From: an uncultured Stenotrophomonas sp.
Lineage (GTDB): Bacteria; Pseudomonadota; Gammaproteobacteria; Xanthomonadales; Xanthomonadaceae
NCBI GenBank assembly: GCA_900078405.1
Contig: FLTS01000001.1
Coordinates: forward strand, 1,760,626 to 1,824,625
Reading direction: 5' to 3'
DNA: 64,000 nt
The stretch's first letter is position 1. Each line of letters opens with the position of its first letter. Under the pieces are notes generated by a model. That model did no database searches, had not been told where the DNA came from, and saw only the letters and a list, made by a program, of their open reading frames with translations. A program made the position numbers and the translations under genes. Of the stretch, positions 1 through 8,191 are shown piece by piece.

Positions 1-1260
1 TCGCAGGGCAATGCCTCGCCGCAGGTCATTTACGAAGGCGCCGACCCAACGCAGGCCACCATTGCTTTGCGCCCGTTGCAGGTAGCACGCAAGGGCTCCG
101 GCGCATTGGCCGACACCGACTTCCGCGAGGCCATCGCTGCGACCATCGCCGGACCCTTCCATGCCCGGCCCGGCATCCTTTGGATCTTCACCAACAACCG
201 CAACAGCCCCGGCAACGACCCGGATACGGTCAAGCGCAACCGCGAGTTCTACGATCTGGTCCATGTGGATCCGTCCATCACCCGCAGCCTGGCCTTCCCG
301 CTAAAAATGCCGGTCAAGGGCGCGCACTACCAGGCCACCGGCCTGATGGTTTATGCGCTGGCTTACGGCGAGCCCGCCGCCACCCACCTGCAGGCATTGG
401 TGGAAGATGGCACGCTGGGCCGGGTGTTCACCGCCGCCCCGGCCCGGCTCAAGCCGCTGGACCGCGACGCGGTGCGCATCGTCCCGCGAGGCGTGAGCAA
501 CTCCGGCAACGTCAAGGCTTCGCTGGCTGCCGACGGTAAGACCCTAGTATTCGACATCGGCGCCTCCGACGAAGTCACCCGCATCAACCTCAAGGCCGCG
601 CTGGAAAACCTGTTCTTCCCCTACCAGATCGCCTCGGCCCGGGTGGCCGGCACCCTGCACGCAGGCGGCACCTCGCTGCCGGTACCGGTATCGCTGCAAA
701 CGCTGGACGAGCTGGCGCCGGGCCAGGCTGCCGAGGTGGTGCTGGATCTGCCTGTGCCGCAGGGGCAGGTGCCCTCGCCGTGGTCGTGGGCGGCCCTGTC
801 GGCGATGGGCAAACAGGTCACGGTGCCGGCCACGGTGGAGATTGCATTGGACCAACAGCAATTGCGCATCTCCGATGACTTCCGCCGGAACCTTGCGACG
901 CTGTTCCCCGGCGATCCGCTGTCGGACGTGTTCGTGCCGCCGGCTACGATCCAAGCCTCCACCGCGCGCATCCCGATCGCGCTGCGCGTGCAATACCCGT
1001 TGTTGCCGGTGCTGCTGGTGGTGGGCGGGGCGCTGCTGCTGGTCGTGGCCCTGGCGATGCTGGCGATGCTGGCCGGGCGCACCGCGCGCCACGACATCAT
1101 GGTCGATGGCTACAAGCGCACCGTCGCCATGAAGGCCTTCGCGACGCTGGAAGTACGTGACCTGCACGGCAACTACGCCGGCAGGATCAAGCGCAGCCTC
1201 GGCCGACCGCGGGTGATCGACGTCGCCGAAGGCCATTCGGTTGCCAGCGCCGCACGCTGA
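1..1260 (+). CDS. C-terminal part of a membrane-anchored, vWA-like protein (5' end outside window)
   Basis: The frame is open from the first base, so the gene begins upstream; 419 residues are visible. Visible residues 45-130 look like the second half of a von Willebrand A fold (a strand ILWIFTNN, then FYDLVHVDPSI, then a helix GLMVYALAYG), but the metal-site half lies outside the window, so the vWA call is inference. A single hydrophobic segment near visible residues 335-360 (VLLVVGGALLLVVALAML) is followed by a basic tail of about 55 residues, which suggests one membrane anchor with the large domain on the opposite side. It is the first visible gene of a co-directional run that includes a tubulin-like protein. 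vWA proteins are reported partners of such tubulin-like proteins, which supports the assignment only by context. Confidence 0.6.
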   Translation, partial: SQGNASPQVIYEGADPTQATIALRPLQVARKGSGALADTDFREAIAATIAGPFHARPGILWIFTNNRNSPGNDPDTVKRNREFYDLVHVDPSITRSLAFPLKMPVKGAHYQATGLMVYALAYGEPAATHLQALVEDGTLGRVFTAAPARLKPLDRDAVRIVPRGVSNSGNVKASLAADGKTLVFDIGASDEVTRINLKAALENLFFPYQIASARVAGTLHAGGTSLPVPVSLQTLDELAPGQAAEVVLDLPVPQGQVPSPWSWAALSAMGKQVTVPATVEIALDQQQLRISDDFRRNLATLFPGDPLSDVFVPPATIQASTARIPIALRVQYPLLPVLLVVGGALLLVVALAMLAMLAGRTARHDIMVDGYKRTVAMKAFATLEVRDLHGNYAGRIKRSLGRPRVIDVAEGHSVASAAR

Positions 1261-1324
1261 TCCCATTTCCCATGCATCCCACACCGGCCCGCCGCGGGCC
1301 AATCACTTCACACCGGAGCACGCA

Positions 1325-1756
1325 ATGAGCGCACAGGAGCAGCAACCCAAAGACGGCGGGTTCGTCCTTCCCCCACCCAATGATGCCCCCGCTACCAGCG
1401 TCGATGCGGCGGCCAGCGCCAGCCCCGCTGTTCCCGTGCCGGTGACCTTGGACCTCGGCCAGAGTGACACCTCCTCGCGCGACCTGCTCATTGGCGGCGG
1501 CATCCTCACCGTGTTGCTGGTGGCGTTCTTCTTCGCCCGCGGCAGCTACGCCAACATGCTGGTGCGCAAGCGCGTACCACCGGGCAAGGCCAACGCGGCG
1601 GGCTGGTGGCTGTTCATTTTCCTGTCCAGCCTTTCCACCGGCGTCATCCTGGCGGCCGTCAACCCGGTCAAGTTCCTCGCGCCGCTGACCATCATCCCGC
1701 TGGGCGCGGTGGCGTTGGTGGCGTTGATCCTGATGCTGATTTCCGGCCGGCGCTGA
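1325..1756 (+). CDS. Small membrane protein with proline/alanine-rich N-terminus
   Basis: A 143-residue protein of no family I recognise. The first 50 residues are polar and rich in Ala, Pro and Ser. They are followed by three hydrophobic segments: about residues 58-73 (LLIGGGILTVLLVAFFFA), 93-113 (WWLFIFLSSLSTGVILAA) and 117-138 (FLAPLTIIPLGAVALVALI). The ATG at 1325 is chosen because it follows a GGAGCACGCA stretch and the preceding in-frame sequence overlaps the end of the upstream gene. It sits 64 bases after the vWA-like gene and 32 bases before the tubulin-like gene, so co-transcription is likely. A role as a membrane partner of the tubulin-like protein is inferred from position only. 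Confidence 0.7.
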   Translation: MSAQEQQPKDGGFVLPPPNDAPATSVDAAASASPAVPVPVTLDLGQSDTSSRDLLIGGGILTVLLVAFFFARGSYANMLVRKRVPPGKANAAGWWLFIFLSSLSTGVILAAVNPVKFLAPLTIIPLGAVALVALILMLISGRR

Positions 1757-1788
1757 ACCCGGCGCCCACTTTTTGCAGGAGTTTCCCC

Positions 1789-3675
1789 ATGGCAGACCCA
1801 CGGACAGACGACACGCCCAAGCCCATCGACAGCCGCAAGGACGAAAAGCTGGTCAAGCTGCGGCCCACGCTGTTCGTGGCCATTGGCGGCACCGGCATGG
1901 AGGTGCTGATGCGCCTGCGCCGGCGCACCCTCAATGCGTTGTGGGGCAGTGGCGTGCGGGTGGAGAGCCTGGCCGATTTCCCGGTGGCCCAGTTCATCCA
2001 GTTCGACTTGGATCACGGCGCCGTGATCGAATCCGGGCGCGCCCAGCAGGAAGACCTGCAATACGACCTGCTCAAATTCAGCGATGACGAAAAGCTGATC
2101 GAAACCTTCGACATCGAAAAATACAGCCGCGATGACGACGCGCTGGCCCGCTACCCGCACATCCAGAATTGGTTGCCGCTGCACCCGGCCAAGATCCGCG
2201 ACCTGAAGATCGACCCGGCCAAGGGCGCCGGCCAGATCCGCGCGCTCTCGCGCCTGTATTTCTTCGACAAGTACCCCAAGATCCGCGACAAGATCCGGCT
2301 GAAGCTCAAGGCGCTCAAGGCCGGCCTGTCCCGCGATGCCCAGCTCAAGCAGTTGGGCCTGGAACTGGACCAGAGCAAGGTCCGCATCGTGGTGGTGGGT
2401 TCGATCGCCGGCGGCACCGGCTCGGGGGCGTTCCTCGACATGGGCTGGCTGGCAAGCTGGCTGGCCCGCGACGAAATCGGCAGCGCCGACGTGGAGCTGA
2501 TGCTGTTCCTTCCCACCGGCTTCGCCGGGGCCAACAAGGACCGCACCGAAGGCAATGGCTACGCCGCGCTGATGGAGCTGGAAACGGCCATGCGCGGCTA
2601 TTCGGACTACGTGAAACGCTGGGATACCTACGACCAGCCCAACCTACCGCTCAAGCCCTACAGCGAGGTGTACCTGGTCGATTCGGGCAACGTCGCGCGC
2701 CAGCACACCGCGCAGATGAACGACGTCTACCACATGGTGGCCGACGCCCTGTTCGAGGATTTCGCCTCGGCCGATTTCGCCAACAAGAAGCGCTCCATCG
2801 CGGTCAACCAGCAGCAGCACAAGATCCTGCCGTTCAGCCCACCGGTGCCGGCAGGCCGCTTCGGCGACATGAAGTTGGCCTACTCGCGCACCTTTTCCTC
2901 GTTCGGCCAGGCGGTGCTGGACACCCAGCTCAAGTTCCGCCGCGACGAACGCGCCCACACACTGGCGGCCTCCATGCTCAAGGTGTTCTTCGGCGTCGCC
3001 GGTGGCGATGCCGGCGCCAACCGCGCCACCGAGAAGAAGCGTGACGAGTTCATGTCCACGCACCTGCACCTGCGCCCGGCCCCATTCAGCGATTTCCCCG
3101 AGTTTTCCTCGCGCCAAGTGGAGTTGAAGCGCTCCAACGGCGAGTTCCTCGACTACTTCGTCGTCGAGGAACTGCTGCAAGACCGCCAGGGCGCGGTGGT
3201 GGCGGGCGTGCAGCAGCGCGTCACCCAGCAACTGGAGGACATCAAAACCGGCTTTGCCCGCGAGGAATGGCCGGCCCAGATCCGCCAACGCGTGCGCCAG
3301 CTCGAACGCGACGTGATGCGCGACCAGGATTCCGGCGCCGACACCACCGAGGACCGCATCACCCGCCGCCGCCGCGAGCTGCTCGACTCCATCCGCGAGG
3401 TGGTCCGCCAGCAATTGTTCGCCTATCTGGACAACAAGGACCACGGTGGCTTGGAGTATGTGCTCTCGCTGGTCGAGCAGATCAAGGATCGGCTGGAAAA
3501 CACCGACACCGGCATCTGCGCGGTGCTGGAGCAGAACGCCGCCCGCTACGAGGAAATCAAGGAGGCTGTGCGTACCCACGAGTACGAACGGCTGATGAGC
3601 AACCTGGCCGAAACCCGCGGCGGCATGCTCGGCGGACTGCTCGGCGGCGTGGCGGCGAACGCCAGGCGCAGCTGA
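1789..3675 (+). CDS. Tubulin/FtsZ-superfamily protein (Tubulin_2-like)
   Basis: A 628-residue protein with two nucleotide-binding loops typical of the tubulin/FtsZ superfamily. An N-terminal glycine loop AIGGTGMEVL (about residues 30-40) follows a beta strand TLFVA. A signature loop SIAGGTGSGAFLD (about residues 205-217) follows strand VRIVVVG and corresponds to the GGGTG(T/S)G motif that binds the phosphates of GTP. The C-terminal third is charged and helical, with coiled-coil character and many Arg/Glu, and ends in a glycine-rich tail GGMLGGLLGG. The start at 1789 follows GCAGGA with good spacing. Makarova and Koonin (2010) predicted families of this kind, encoded with vWA and OmpA-like proteins, to act in membrane remodelling; nobody can read that function from the sequence itself. 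The next gene starts two bases after this stop, so the products probably work together. Confidence 0.8.
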   Translation: MADPRTDDTPKPIDSRKDEKLVKLRPTLFVAIGGTGMEVLMRLRRRTLNALWGSGVRVESLADFPVAQFIQFDLDHGAVIESGRAQQEDLQYDLLKFSDDEKLIETFDIEKYSRDDDALARYPHIQNWLPLHPAKIRDLKIDPAKGAGQIRALSRLYFFDKYPKIRDKIRLKLKALKAGLSRDAQLKQLGLELDQSKVRIVVVGSIAGGTGSGAFLDMGWLASWLARDEIGSADVELMLFLPTGFAGANKDRTEGNGYAALMELETAMRGYSDYVKRWDTYDQPNLPLKPYSEVYLVDSGNVARQHTAQMNDVYHMVADALFEDFASADFANKKRSIAVNQQQHKILPFSPPVPAGRFGDMKLAYSRTFSSFGQAVLDTQLKFRRDERAHTLAASMLKVFFGVAGGDAGANRATEKKRDEFMSTHLHLRPAPFSDFPEFSSRQVELKRSNGEFLDYFVVEELLQDRQGAVVAGVQQRVTQQLEDIKTGFAREEWPAQIRQRVRQLERDVMRDQDSGADTTEDRITRRRRELLDSIREVVRQQLFAYLDNKDHGGLEYVLSLVEQIKDRLENTDTGICAVLEQNAARYEEIKEAVRTHEYERLMSNLAETRGGMLGGLLGGVAANARRS

Positions 3676-3677
3676 TC

Positions 3678-5486
3678 ATGGATCAGTTGTCCACCGAGAT
3701 TGCCAACGGCCTGAAGTTCCACCTGCGTGCCAAGGCCGCGCACGAAGCGGCGCAACTGATGCGCGACCTGTCGCGCTGGCTGGGCCAGAAGAGCGGCGTG
3801 GACAGCGCCGGGCAACCGGTATGGAGCGGTTTGGTCGGCGAATTCCAGGCCGGCCGCGAAGCCGTACTGGAAATGCTGGACTCCTTGGAGCGCAACGTGT
3901 CGATCCTGCGAAAGGACTTGCGCAGCGAACACGCCACCCTGATTCCGCTGCAGGCCACCGAGCGCCCCTTCGCGATGCCCACGGCTGCCACCCTGCGTGA
4001 ATGGGCCGATGAGGCGTTCAAGGACATCGGCGGCTCGTTCGCCCTGTTCCCGATGCTGGCCGATGCCGACGAGCGCCCTGCCCTGCTGCGCAAGGTCGTG
4101 CGCATGGCCGAGCGCCAGATCACACTGGCCGGCAGTGAAGACGGCGAAGACACCGATCCGCTGATCGAAGCCCTCGAGCAGCGCAGCCCGACCGAGCGCC
4201 AGCGCCTGTTCTCCGAACTGCTGCAACGGGCGATGCCGTGGATCGACGCCAACCTGTCGCGCGATTTCACACCAAATGCCGACCAGTTCAAATGCTTCGT
4301 CGGCGTGGCACGGGCTGACGAGTTCTCCCGCAAGTTCAAGACCGAACTGGAAACCTGCTTGCCCGCCAGCATCGGCATCACCGCCGCGCAGATCGGGATC
4401 GTCGAAACCGGCATCCCCGGCCGCGCGGTCTGCTACACCGAGCTGTCGGGCATCCCGCTGACGGTGTTGCGCGGGCTGGAGGCATGGCGCACCAGCTATC
4501 GCAAGGAAAGCGAACGCATCCCCACCCACACCCACATCGACATCACCCGCTTCTCGCACCCGCTGGCCCCCAGCACCGAAGAGCTGAACCGGCTAGCCGA
4601 CGATTTCCGGCACTACTTGCTGGCGATCATGCTGGGCATCCTTGAACGCAGCAAACAGCGCGTGGTCCCGGCAGGCCAGTACCAGTTTGCGGTCGCGCGC
4701 GGCGACGTGCGCCGCATCGGCAACGAACGCGCTATCCGCCTCAACGGCTTGCCAGCCAACTACCGCGACCAGATCGTGGATCGGGTAAACCAGGCGCTGG
4801 ACGAGCTGGACGCCAACCAATGCTGCGCCTTGGCGGCACTGGCCGACTACTACGCATCGGCGGTCTATACCGCCCAGCTGATCGAACTGGACACCGGCGC
4901 CCAGGACGTGCGCATCGGCTTTGCCAGCGCCATTGCTGCTGAAGTGCGGCGGCAACTGGATGACCTTGCCGTGCGCAAGGGCGCCACGCAGGATGAACTT
5001 GAACGCAGCAAGCGCCGCCTGACCGAGGAAGAAGCACTGCGCCAATGGGCCGAACCGGTCGCCGAGTCCGATGCCGATGCCTATGAATGGGAAGTCCGCG
5101 CACCACTAGACGGCAACCATCCGCGGTTGAAATTCGTCATGCGCCAGGACGCGCAGGCGCGCGCCGGAATCACTGCCCTGCTGGGCGGTGGCCAGGCCTC
5201 CGCCACCCCGCCGACTCCGGGTATGGCTCCGCCACCGCCCCCCGGTGGTTCCAGCCTCCCGCCACCGCCGGTGCAGACCGAGCCGCAGTATCACTTGGCC
5301 ATCAGCGGGCAAACCTACGGACCCTACCCCGTCTCGCAGGTACTGAAGATGCTCCAGGACCGGCAACTCGACCCGCAAGCCACCCAGATCTGGCGTCAGG
5401 GGTTTGCGGCGTGGATACCGTTGGCCCAGTGCAATGAACTGCTGCCGCCCGCCACCACGACACCACCGCCGCCACCGCTCAACTGA
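3678..5486 (+). CDS. Large helical protein with C-terminal GYF_2 domain
   Basis: A 602-residue soluble protein. The first 500 residues are mixed alpha/beta and match nothing I recognise. Residues about 450-470 contain a charged helix (ELERSKRRLTEEEALRQW). A proline-rich linker (about residues 510-530) leads into a GYF_2-type domain at about residues 535-590, recognisable by YHLAISGQTYGPY near its start and the aromatic pattern QIWRQGFAAWIPL; such domains bind proline-rich peptides. A possible ligand is the next gene product, which has long polyproline runs. The ATG at 3678 lies two bases after the tubulin-like gene stop. In other bacteria tubulin-like proteins of this class can exceed 1000 residues, so this gene could be the detached second half of such a protein; that is a guess. 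Confidence 0.7.
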   Translation: MDQLSTEIANGLKFHLRAKAAHEAAQLMRDLSRWLGQKSGVDSAGQPVWSGLVGEFQAGREAVLEMLDSLERNVSILRKDLRSEHATLIPLQATERPFAMPTAATLREWADEAFKDIGGSFALFPMLADADERPALLRKVVRMAERQITLAGSEDGEDTDPLIEALEQRSPTERQRLFSELLQRAMPWIDANLSRDFTPNADQFKCFVGVARADEFSRKFKTELETCLPASIGITAAQIGIVETGIPGRAVCYTELSGIPLTVLRGLEAWRTSYRKESERIPTHTHIDITRFSHPLAPSTEELNRLADDFRHYLLAIMLGILERSKQRVVPAGQYQFAVARGDVRRIGNERAIRLNGLPANYRDQIVDRVNQALDELDANQCCALAALADYYASAVYTAQLIELDTGAQDVRIGFASAIAAEVRRQLDDLAVRKGATQDELERSKRRLTEEEALRQWAEPVAESDADAYEWEVRAPLDGNHPRLKFVMRQDAQARAGITALLGGGQASATPPTPGMAPPPPPGGSSLPPPPVQTEPQYHLAISGQTYGPYPVSQVLKMLQDRQLDPQATQIWRQGFAAWIPLAQCNELLPPATTTPPPPPLN

Positions 5487-5489
5487 CCC

Positions 5490-6638
5490 ATGACTGCAAG
5501 CCCCCCCCCCGCCACCGACTGGCAATCTCGGCCCTGCACCACCCAGGAATGTGGGCGCATGCTCCAAGCCAGAGTGACCTACTGCCCGTTCTGCGGCACG
5601 GCGCAGGCGGACGCGCCGGTGCGTGCCCGGCCAGCGGTAACGGGAGCCGCGAAAGCAGACAGCGGCAAGGCATCCATACCGCCCCCCCCCCCATCACCAC
5701 CGGTGACACCGCCACCACCAGTGGCAGCACCACAACCACCGGCCCTGCCGCCGGCGCTTGGACCCACTCCCCCGGAGCCGGTTGCGGCACCGGCAGCGCC
5801 ACCTGTGCCCAAGCCTAGGCGCACATGGCCGCACATCGCCGCGGCCTTGCTGGCCATCAGTGTGTTGGCACTCTGGCTGCGTCCGAAATCGGAGCCGGCT
5901 TGGGTTGCCCGCTGCGATACCCTGAGCAGCGCCGTGAACGACGCATTGGTCAGCGGCGACCTGACCAGCGCCGACACCAACCTCGCCCAGGCCCGATCCC
6001 TGTGCCGGGACGAACGGCGCGACGCCCTTGCGCCACTGGCCGAGCAGCTTACCCGTGCCCGCGAACTGGCCACGGCCTGCGACACGGTCGTCAAGCGCGC
6101 GGAAACCTCGCTGGAACGCCACCGCCCCACCCAAGCACAAAGCCAGCTGGCACAGCAAAAAAGCACCTGCGCCGGCTATTCCCCTTATGACGCCCTGAAC
6201 GAACGCGCCACCGGCCAGGCACAGCAAGCCGCCAGTTTGATCGACGACGGCTCCCGGCAGTTGCAAGCCGGCAAACTGACCACCGCCGAGCAATCTCTGG
6301 CCCGTGCAGTGGCGCTGGACACCCAGGCCAGCGGTGCCGACCGCCTGCGTACCGCGCTGGCCAACGCGCGGCGCCAACAAGCCGACGACGCGGCCACCCC
6401 CGCCAGTACTCCCACCATTGTCCCGGCAGCGCCGGCGGTGCCCAGCGCCACCGATACGCTGGTCGCTGGCCTGCTGCGCGATGGGCGCGACGCCCTGGCC
6501 CGCAAGAACTATGCCGAAGCCAAGAGTTCGGCACGCAACGCCCTGCGCCTGTCCCCCGGCAACCGCGCTGCCGGCGACCTGCTACAAAAAGCCGAAAGTG
6601 CCGAACAGCAGGCCTTACAGGACATCGTCATCGATTGA
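5490..6638 (+). CDS. Zinc-ribbon membrane protein with polyproline linker and helical-repeat C-terminus
   Basis: A 382-residue protein starting four bases after the previous stop. An N-terminal zinc ribbon is formed by C16/C21 (CTTQEC) and C32/C35 (CPFCG). A linker with long polyproline runs covers about residues 45-110, then one transmembrane segment (about residues 114-130, HIAAALLAISVLALWL). The remaining 250 residues are alanine-rich helical repeats with a TPR-like ending (DALARKNYAEAKSSARNALRLSPGNRAA). The predicted arrangement is a cytoplasmic zinc ribbon and an outside helical domain. Two homopolymeric C tracts, C10 at codons 4-7 and C11 at about codons 65-68, lie in the coding frame; a one-base change in either would abolish expression. 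The GYF-domain protein encoded just upstream could bind the polyproline linker; this is inferred from domain knowledge. Confidence 0.75.
   Translation: MTASPPPATDWQSRPCTTQECGRMLQARVTYCPFCGTAQADAPVRARPAVTGAAKADSGKASIPPPPPSPPVTPPPPVAAPQPPALPPALGPTPPEPVAAPAAPPVPKPRRTWPHIAAALLAISVLALWLRPKSEPAWVARCDTLSSAVNDALVSGDLTSADTNLAQARSLCRDERRDALAPLAEQLTRARELATACDTVVKRAETSLERHRPTQAQSQLAQQKSTCAGYSPYDALNERATGQAQQAASLIDDGSRQLQAGKLTTAEQSLARAVALDTQASGADRLRTALANARRQQADDAATPASTPTIVPAAPAVPSATDTLVAGLLRDGRDALARKNYAEAKSSARNALRLSPGNRAAGDLLQKAESAEQQALQDIVID
5501..5510. repeat. Poly-C tract (C10) inside the zinc-ribbon gene
   Basis: Ten consecutive C bases covering the end of codon 4 through codon 7. The surrounding genes mostly use CCG for proline, so a run of CCC codons this close to the start is unusual. 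Runs of this length are prone to slipped-strand mispairing. Confidence 0.9.
5682..5692. repeat. Poly-C tract (C11) inside the zinc-ribbon gene
   Basis: Eleven consecutive C bases within the polyproline linker of the same gene as the C10 tract. With the tract at this length the frame is intact and continues to the stop at 6638. Confidence 0.9.
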
Positions 6639-6691
6639 ACCGGTGGCATCTGCCACCCACGCCCACGAACCGGAACACGAGGAGCCATGCC

Positions 6692-7390
6692 ATGAAACAC
6701 ACCACCACCCGTCTTCTCCTGCTGACCTTGGCCACCACCGTCGCCCTGTCCGGCTGCGCGACCACCGGTGGCGTCTCCGGCACCTCGGACGGCGCGCAGA
6801 AGTGCAACCCGTGGGCCACCGGCGCCATTGGCGCCGTGCTGGGCGCCGCGATTGGCGCCGGCAAGAACAGCGAGGCGGCCGCCAAGGGCGCCATCGCCGG
6901 CGCTGCCTTGGGCGCATTGAGCTGCCTGGTCGTCAATGCGCACTCACGCCAGACCCAAAGCGCCGACACGGTGCAGGCCGAATACCGCCAGGCCAACGCG
7001 GGCGCCCTGCCCAGCGCGCCCAAGCTCATGGTCTATGACACCAATATCAGTCCCGGCAACAGGGTGACCGCCGGCCAGGCGGTGGAAATCAAGTCCAACC
7101 TCAAGATCGTGGACGGCACCCAGCAACGCATCGCCTCCATTCGCGAGGACATGGTCCTGTTGGATACCACCGGCAAGGAGATCAAGCGGGTGGGCAAGGA
7201 CGTCAGCGGCACGCAGGCCGGTGGCTACGAAAATACCTTTGCCTTCAGTTTCCCCAAGGGCGTCTCGCAAGGCGTCTACGGGATCCGGACCGAGCTGCTG
7301 GTCAACGGGCAAGTCGTGGGCCGCAATGACGAAAGCGTGCAGTTGGTCGTCGAATACAGTCCCGCCGCCTACCCGGTAGCCGTTCGCTGA
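6692..7390 (+). CDS. Lipoprotein with glycine-zipper segment
   Basis: A 232-residue predicted outer-membrane lipoprotein. The signal peptide ends in the lipobox LSGC (Cys22). Residues about 45-85 form a glycine/alanine-rich zipper (GAIGAVLGAAIGAG, then KGAIAGAALGAL) of the sort found in OmpA-like and YMGG-type envelope proteins. The C-terminal 130 residues look like a beta-sandwich (VKSNLKIVDG, GVYGIRTELLVNG). The ATG at 6692 is preceded by ACGAGGAG. It closes the tubulin-like operon, 53 bases after the zinc-ribbon gene, and is the only obvious outer-membrane component. OmpA-family partners are described for related tubulin-like systems; the match here is in the kind of protein, not a proven homology. 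Confidence 0.75.
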   Translation: MKHTTTRLLLLTLATTVALSGCATTGGVSGTSDGAQKCNPWATGAIGAVLGAAIGAGKNSEAAAKGAIAGAALGALSCLVVNAHSRQTQSADTVQAEYRQANAGALPSAPKLMVYDTNISPGNRVTAGQAVEIKSNLKIVDGTQQRIASIREDMVLLDTTGKEIKRVGKDVSGTQAGGYENTFAFSFPKGVSQGVYGIRTELLVNGQVVGRNDESVQLVVEYSPAAYPVAVR

Positions 7391-7453
7391 CCGTCATGCC
7401 GGGCGCGGGTTACCGGCGTGGCGGGCTTTTGCGCAACGCAGCATCCGAAAGCG

Positions 7454-7459
7454 TAGAAT
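7454..7459 (+). promoter_or_regulatory. Possible -10 element upstream of ppa
   Basis: TAGAAT lies 38 bases before the ppa start codon. The only -35-like sequence, TTGCGC at 7429-7434, is 19 bases away, so the promoter is tentative. Confidence 0.3.
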
Positions 7460-7496
7460 GCCGCCTTTCTGTCAAACGCACGATTCGGAGCAGCGC

Positions 7497-8033
7497 ATGG
7501 GTCTGGAACTCGTTTCCGCGGGCAAGAACCCGCCGGAAGAAATCAACGTCATCATCGAGATCCCGAAGGATTCGGAGCCGGTGAAGTACGAGGTGGACAA
7601 GGACTCCGGCGCGATCTTCGTCGACCGCATCCTGTCCACGCCGATGCGCTACCCCTGCAACTACGGCTACGTGCCCAGCACCCTGTGCGGCGACGGCGAC
7701 CCGGCCGACGTGCTGGTCGTCATGCCGCTGTCGCTGGTGCCCGGCGCGGTGGTGCGCTGCCGCCCGGTGGGCGTGCTGAAGATGAGCGACGAGGCCGGCA
7801 GCGACGAGAAGATCCTGGCCGTGCCGGTGCCGAAGATCTTCAACGGTTACGCCCACGTCGAGGATATCGACCAGGTGTCCAGCCACTGGCTGGAGCGCAT
7901 CGGCCACTTCTTCGAGCACTACAAGGACCTGGAAAAGGGCAAGTGGGTCAAGATCGAAGGCTGGGGCGGCGCCGACGAAGCCAAGCGCATCCTGGTCCAG
8001 GCGCACGAGAATTTCGTCGCCAAGCAGGGCTGA
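7497..8033 (+). CDS. ppa: Inorganic pyrophosphatase
   Basis: Hydrolyses pyrophosphate to two phosphates in the cytoplasm, pulling biosynthetic reactions forward. The 178-residue length is that of the short family I bacterial enzymes. Visible family landmarks are the substrate-site strand YEVDKDSGAIFVDR, the YPCNYGYVPSTL block and the metal-binding signature DGDPADVLV. The start at 7497 gives the usual N-terminus MGLELVSAGKNPPEEINVII and follows a CGGAG motif. It stands alone on the plus strand between the tubulin-like operon and the HDOD gene. A perfect 11-base-pair hairpin follows the stop. Confidence 0.96.
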   Translation: MGLELVSAGKNPPEEINVIIEIPKDSEPVKYEVDKDSGAIFVDRILSTPMRYPCNYGYVPSTLCGDGDPADVLVVMPLSLVPGAVVRCRPVGVLKMSDEAGSDEKILAVPVPKIFNGYAHVEDIDQVSSHWLERIGHFFEHYKDLEKGKWVKIEGWGGADEAKRILVQAHENFVAKQG

Positions 8034-8044
8034 GCCCCTACGTG

Positions 8045-8069
8045 CCGGTACCGCCCCGGGCGGTACCGG
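8045..8069 (+). terminator. Hairpin downstream of ppa
   Basis: CCGGTACCGCC and its exact complement flank a three-base loop 11 bases after the ppa stop. There is no U-tract, so it may only stabilise or weakly terminate the transcript. Confidence 0.4.
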
Positions 8070-8191
8070 TGCCGGCGATCACGTTTCATCCGCCCCGCAC
8101 ATGACCTCGCCGGGGCATTCGGCTACATTGGCGGCCAGATTTTCCGGCCCGTCCACATGATGGTCGGGCGGTTCCATTGGGGGAATGTGCC

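Noticed and set aside
7396..7584. Short plus-strand open frame overlapping the start of ppa
   Set aside because: Out of frame with ppa and contains nothing but its leader and first codons.
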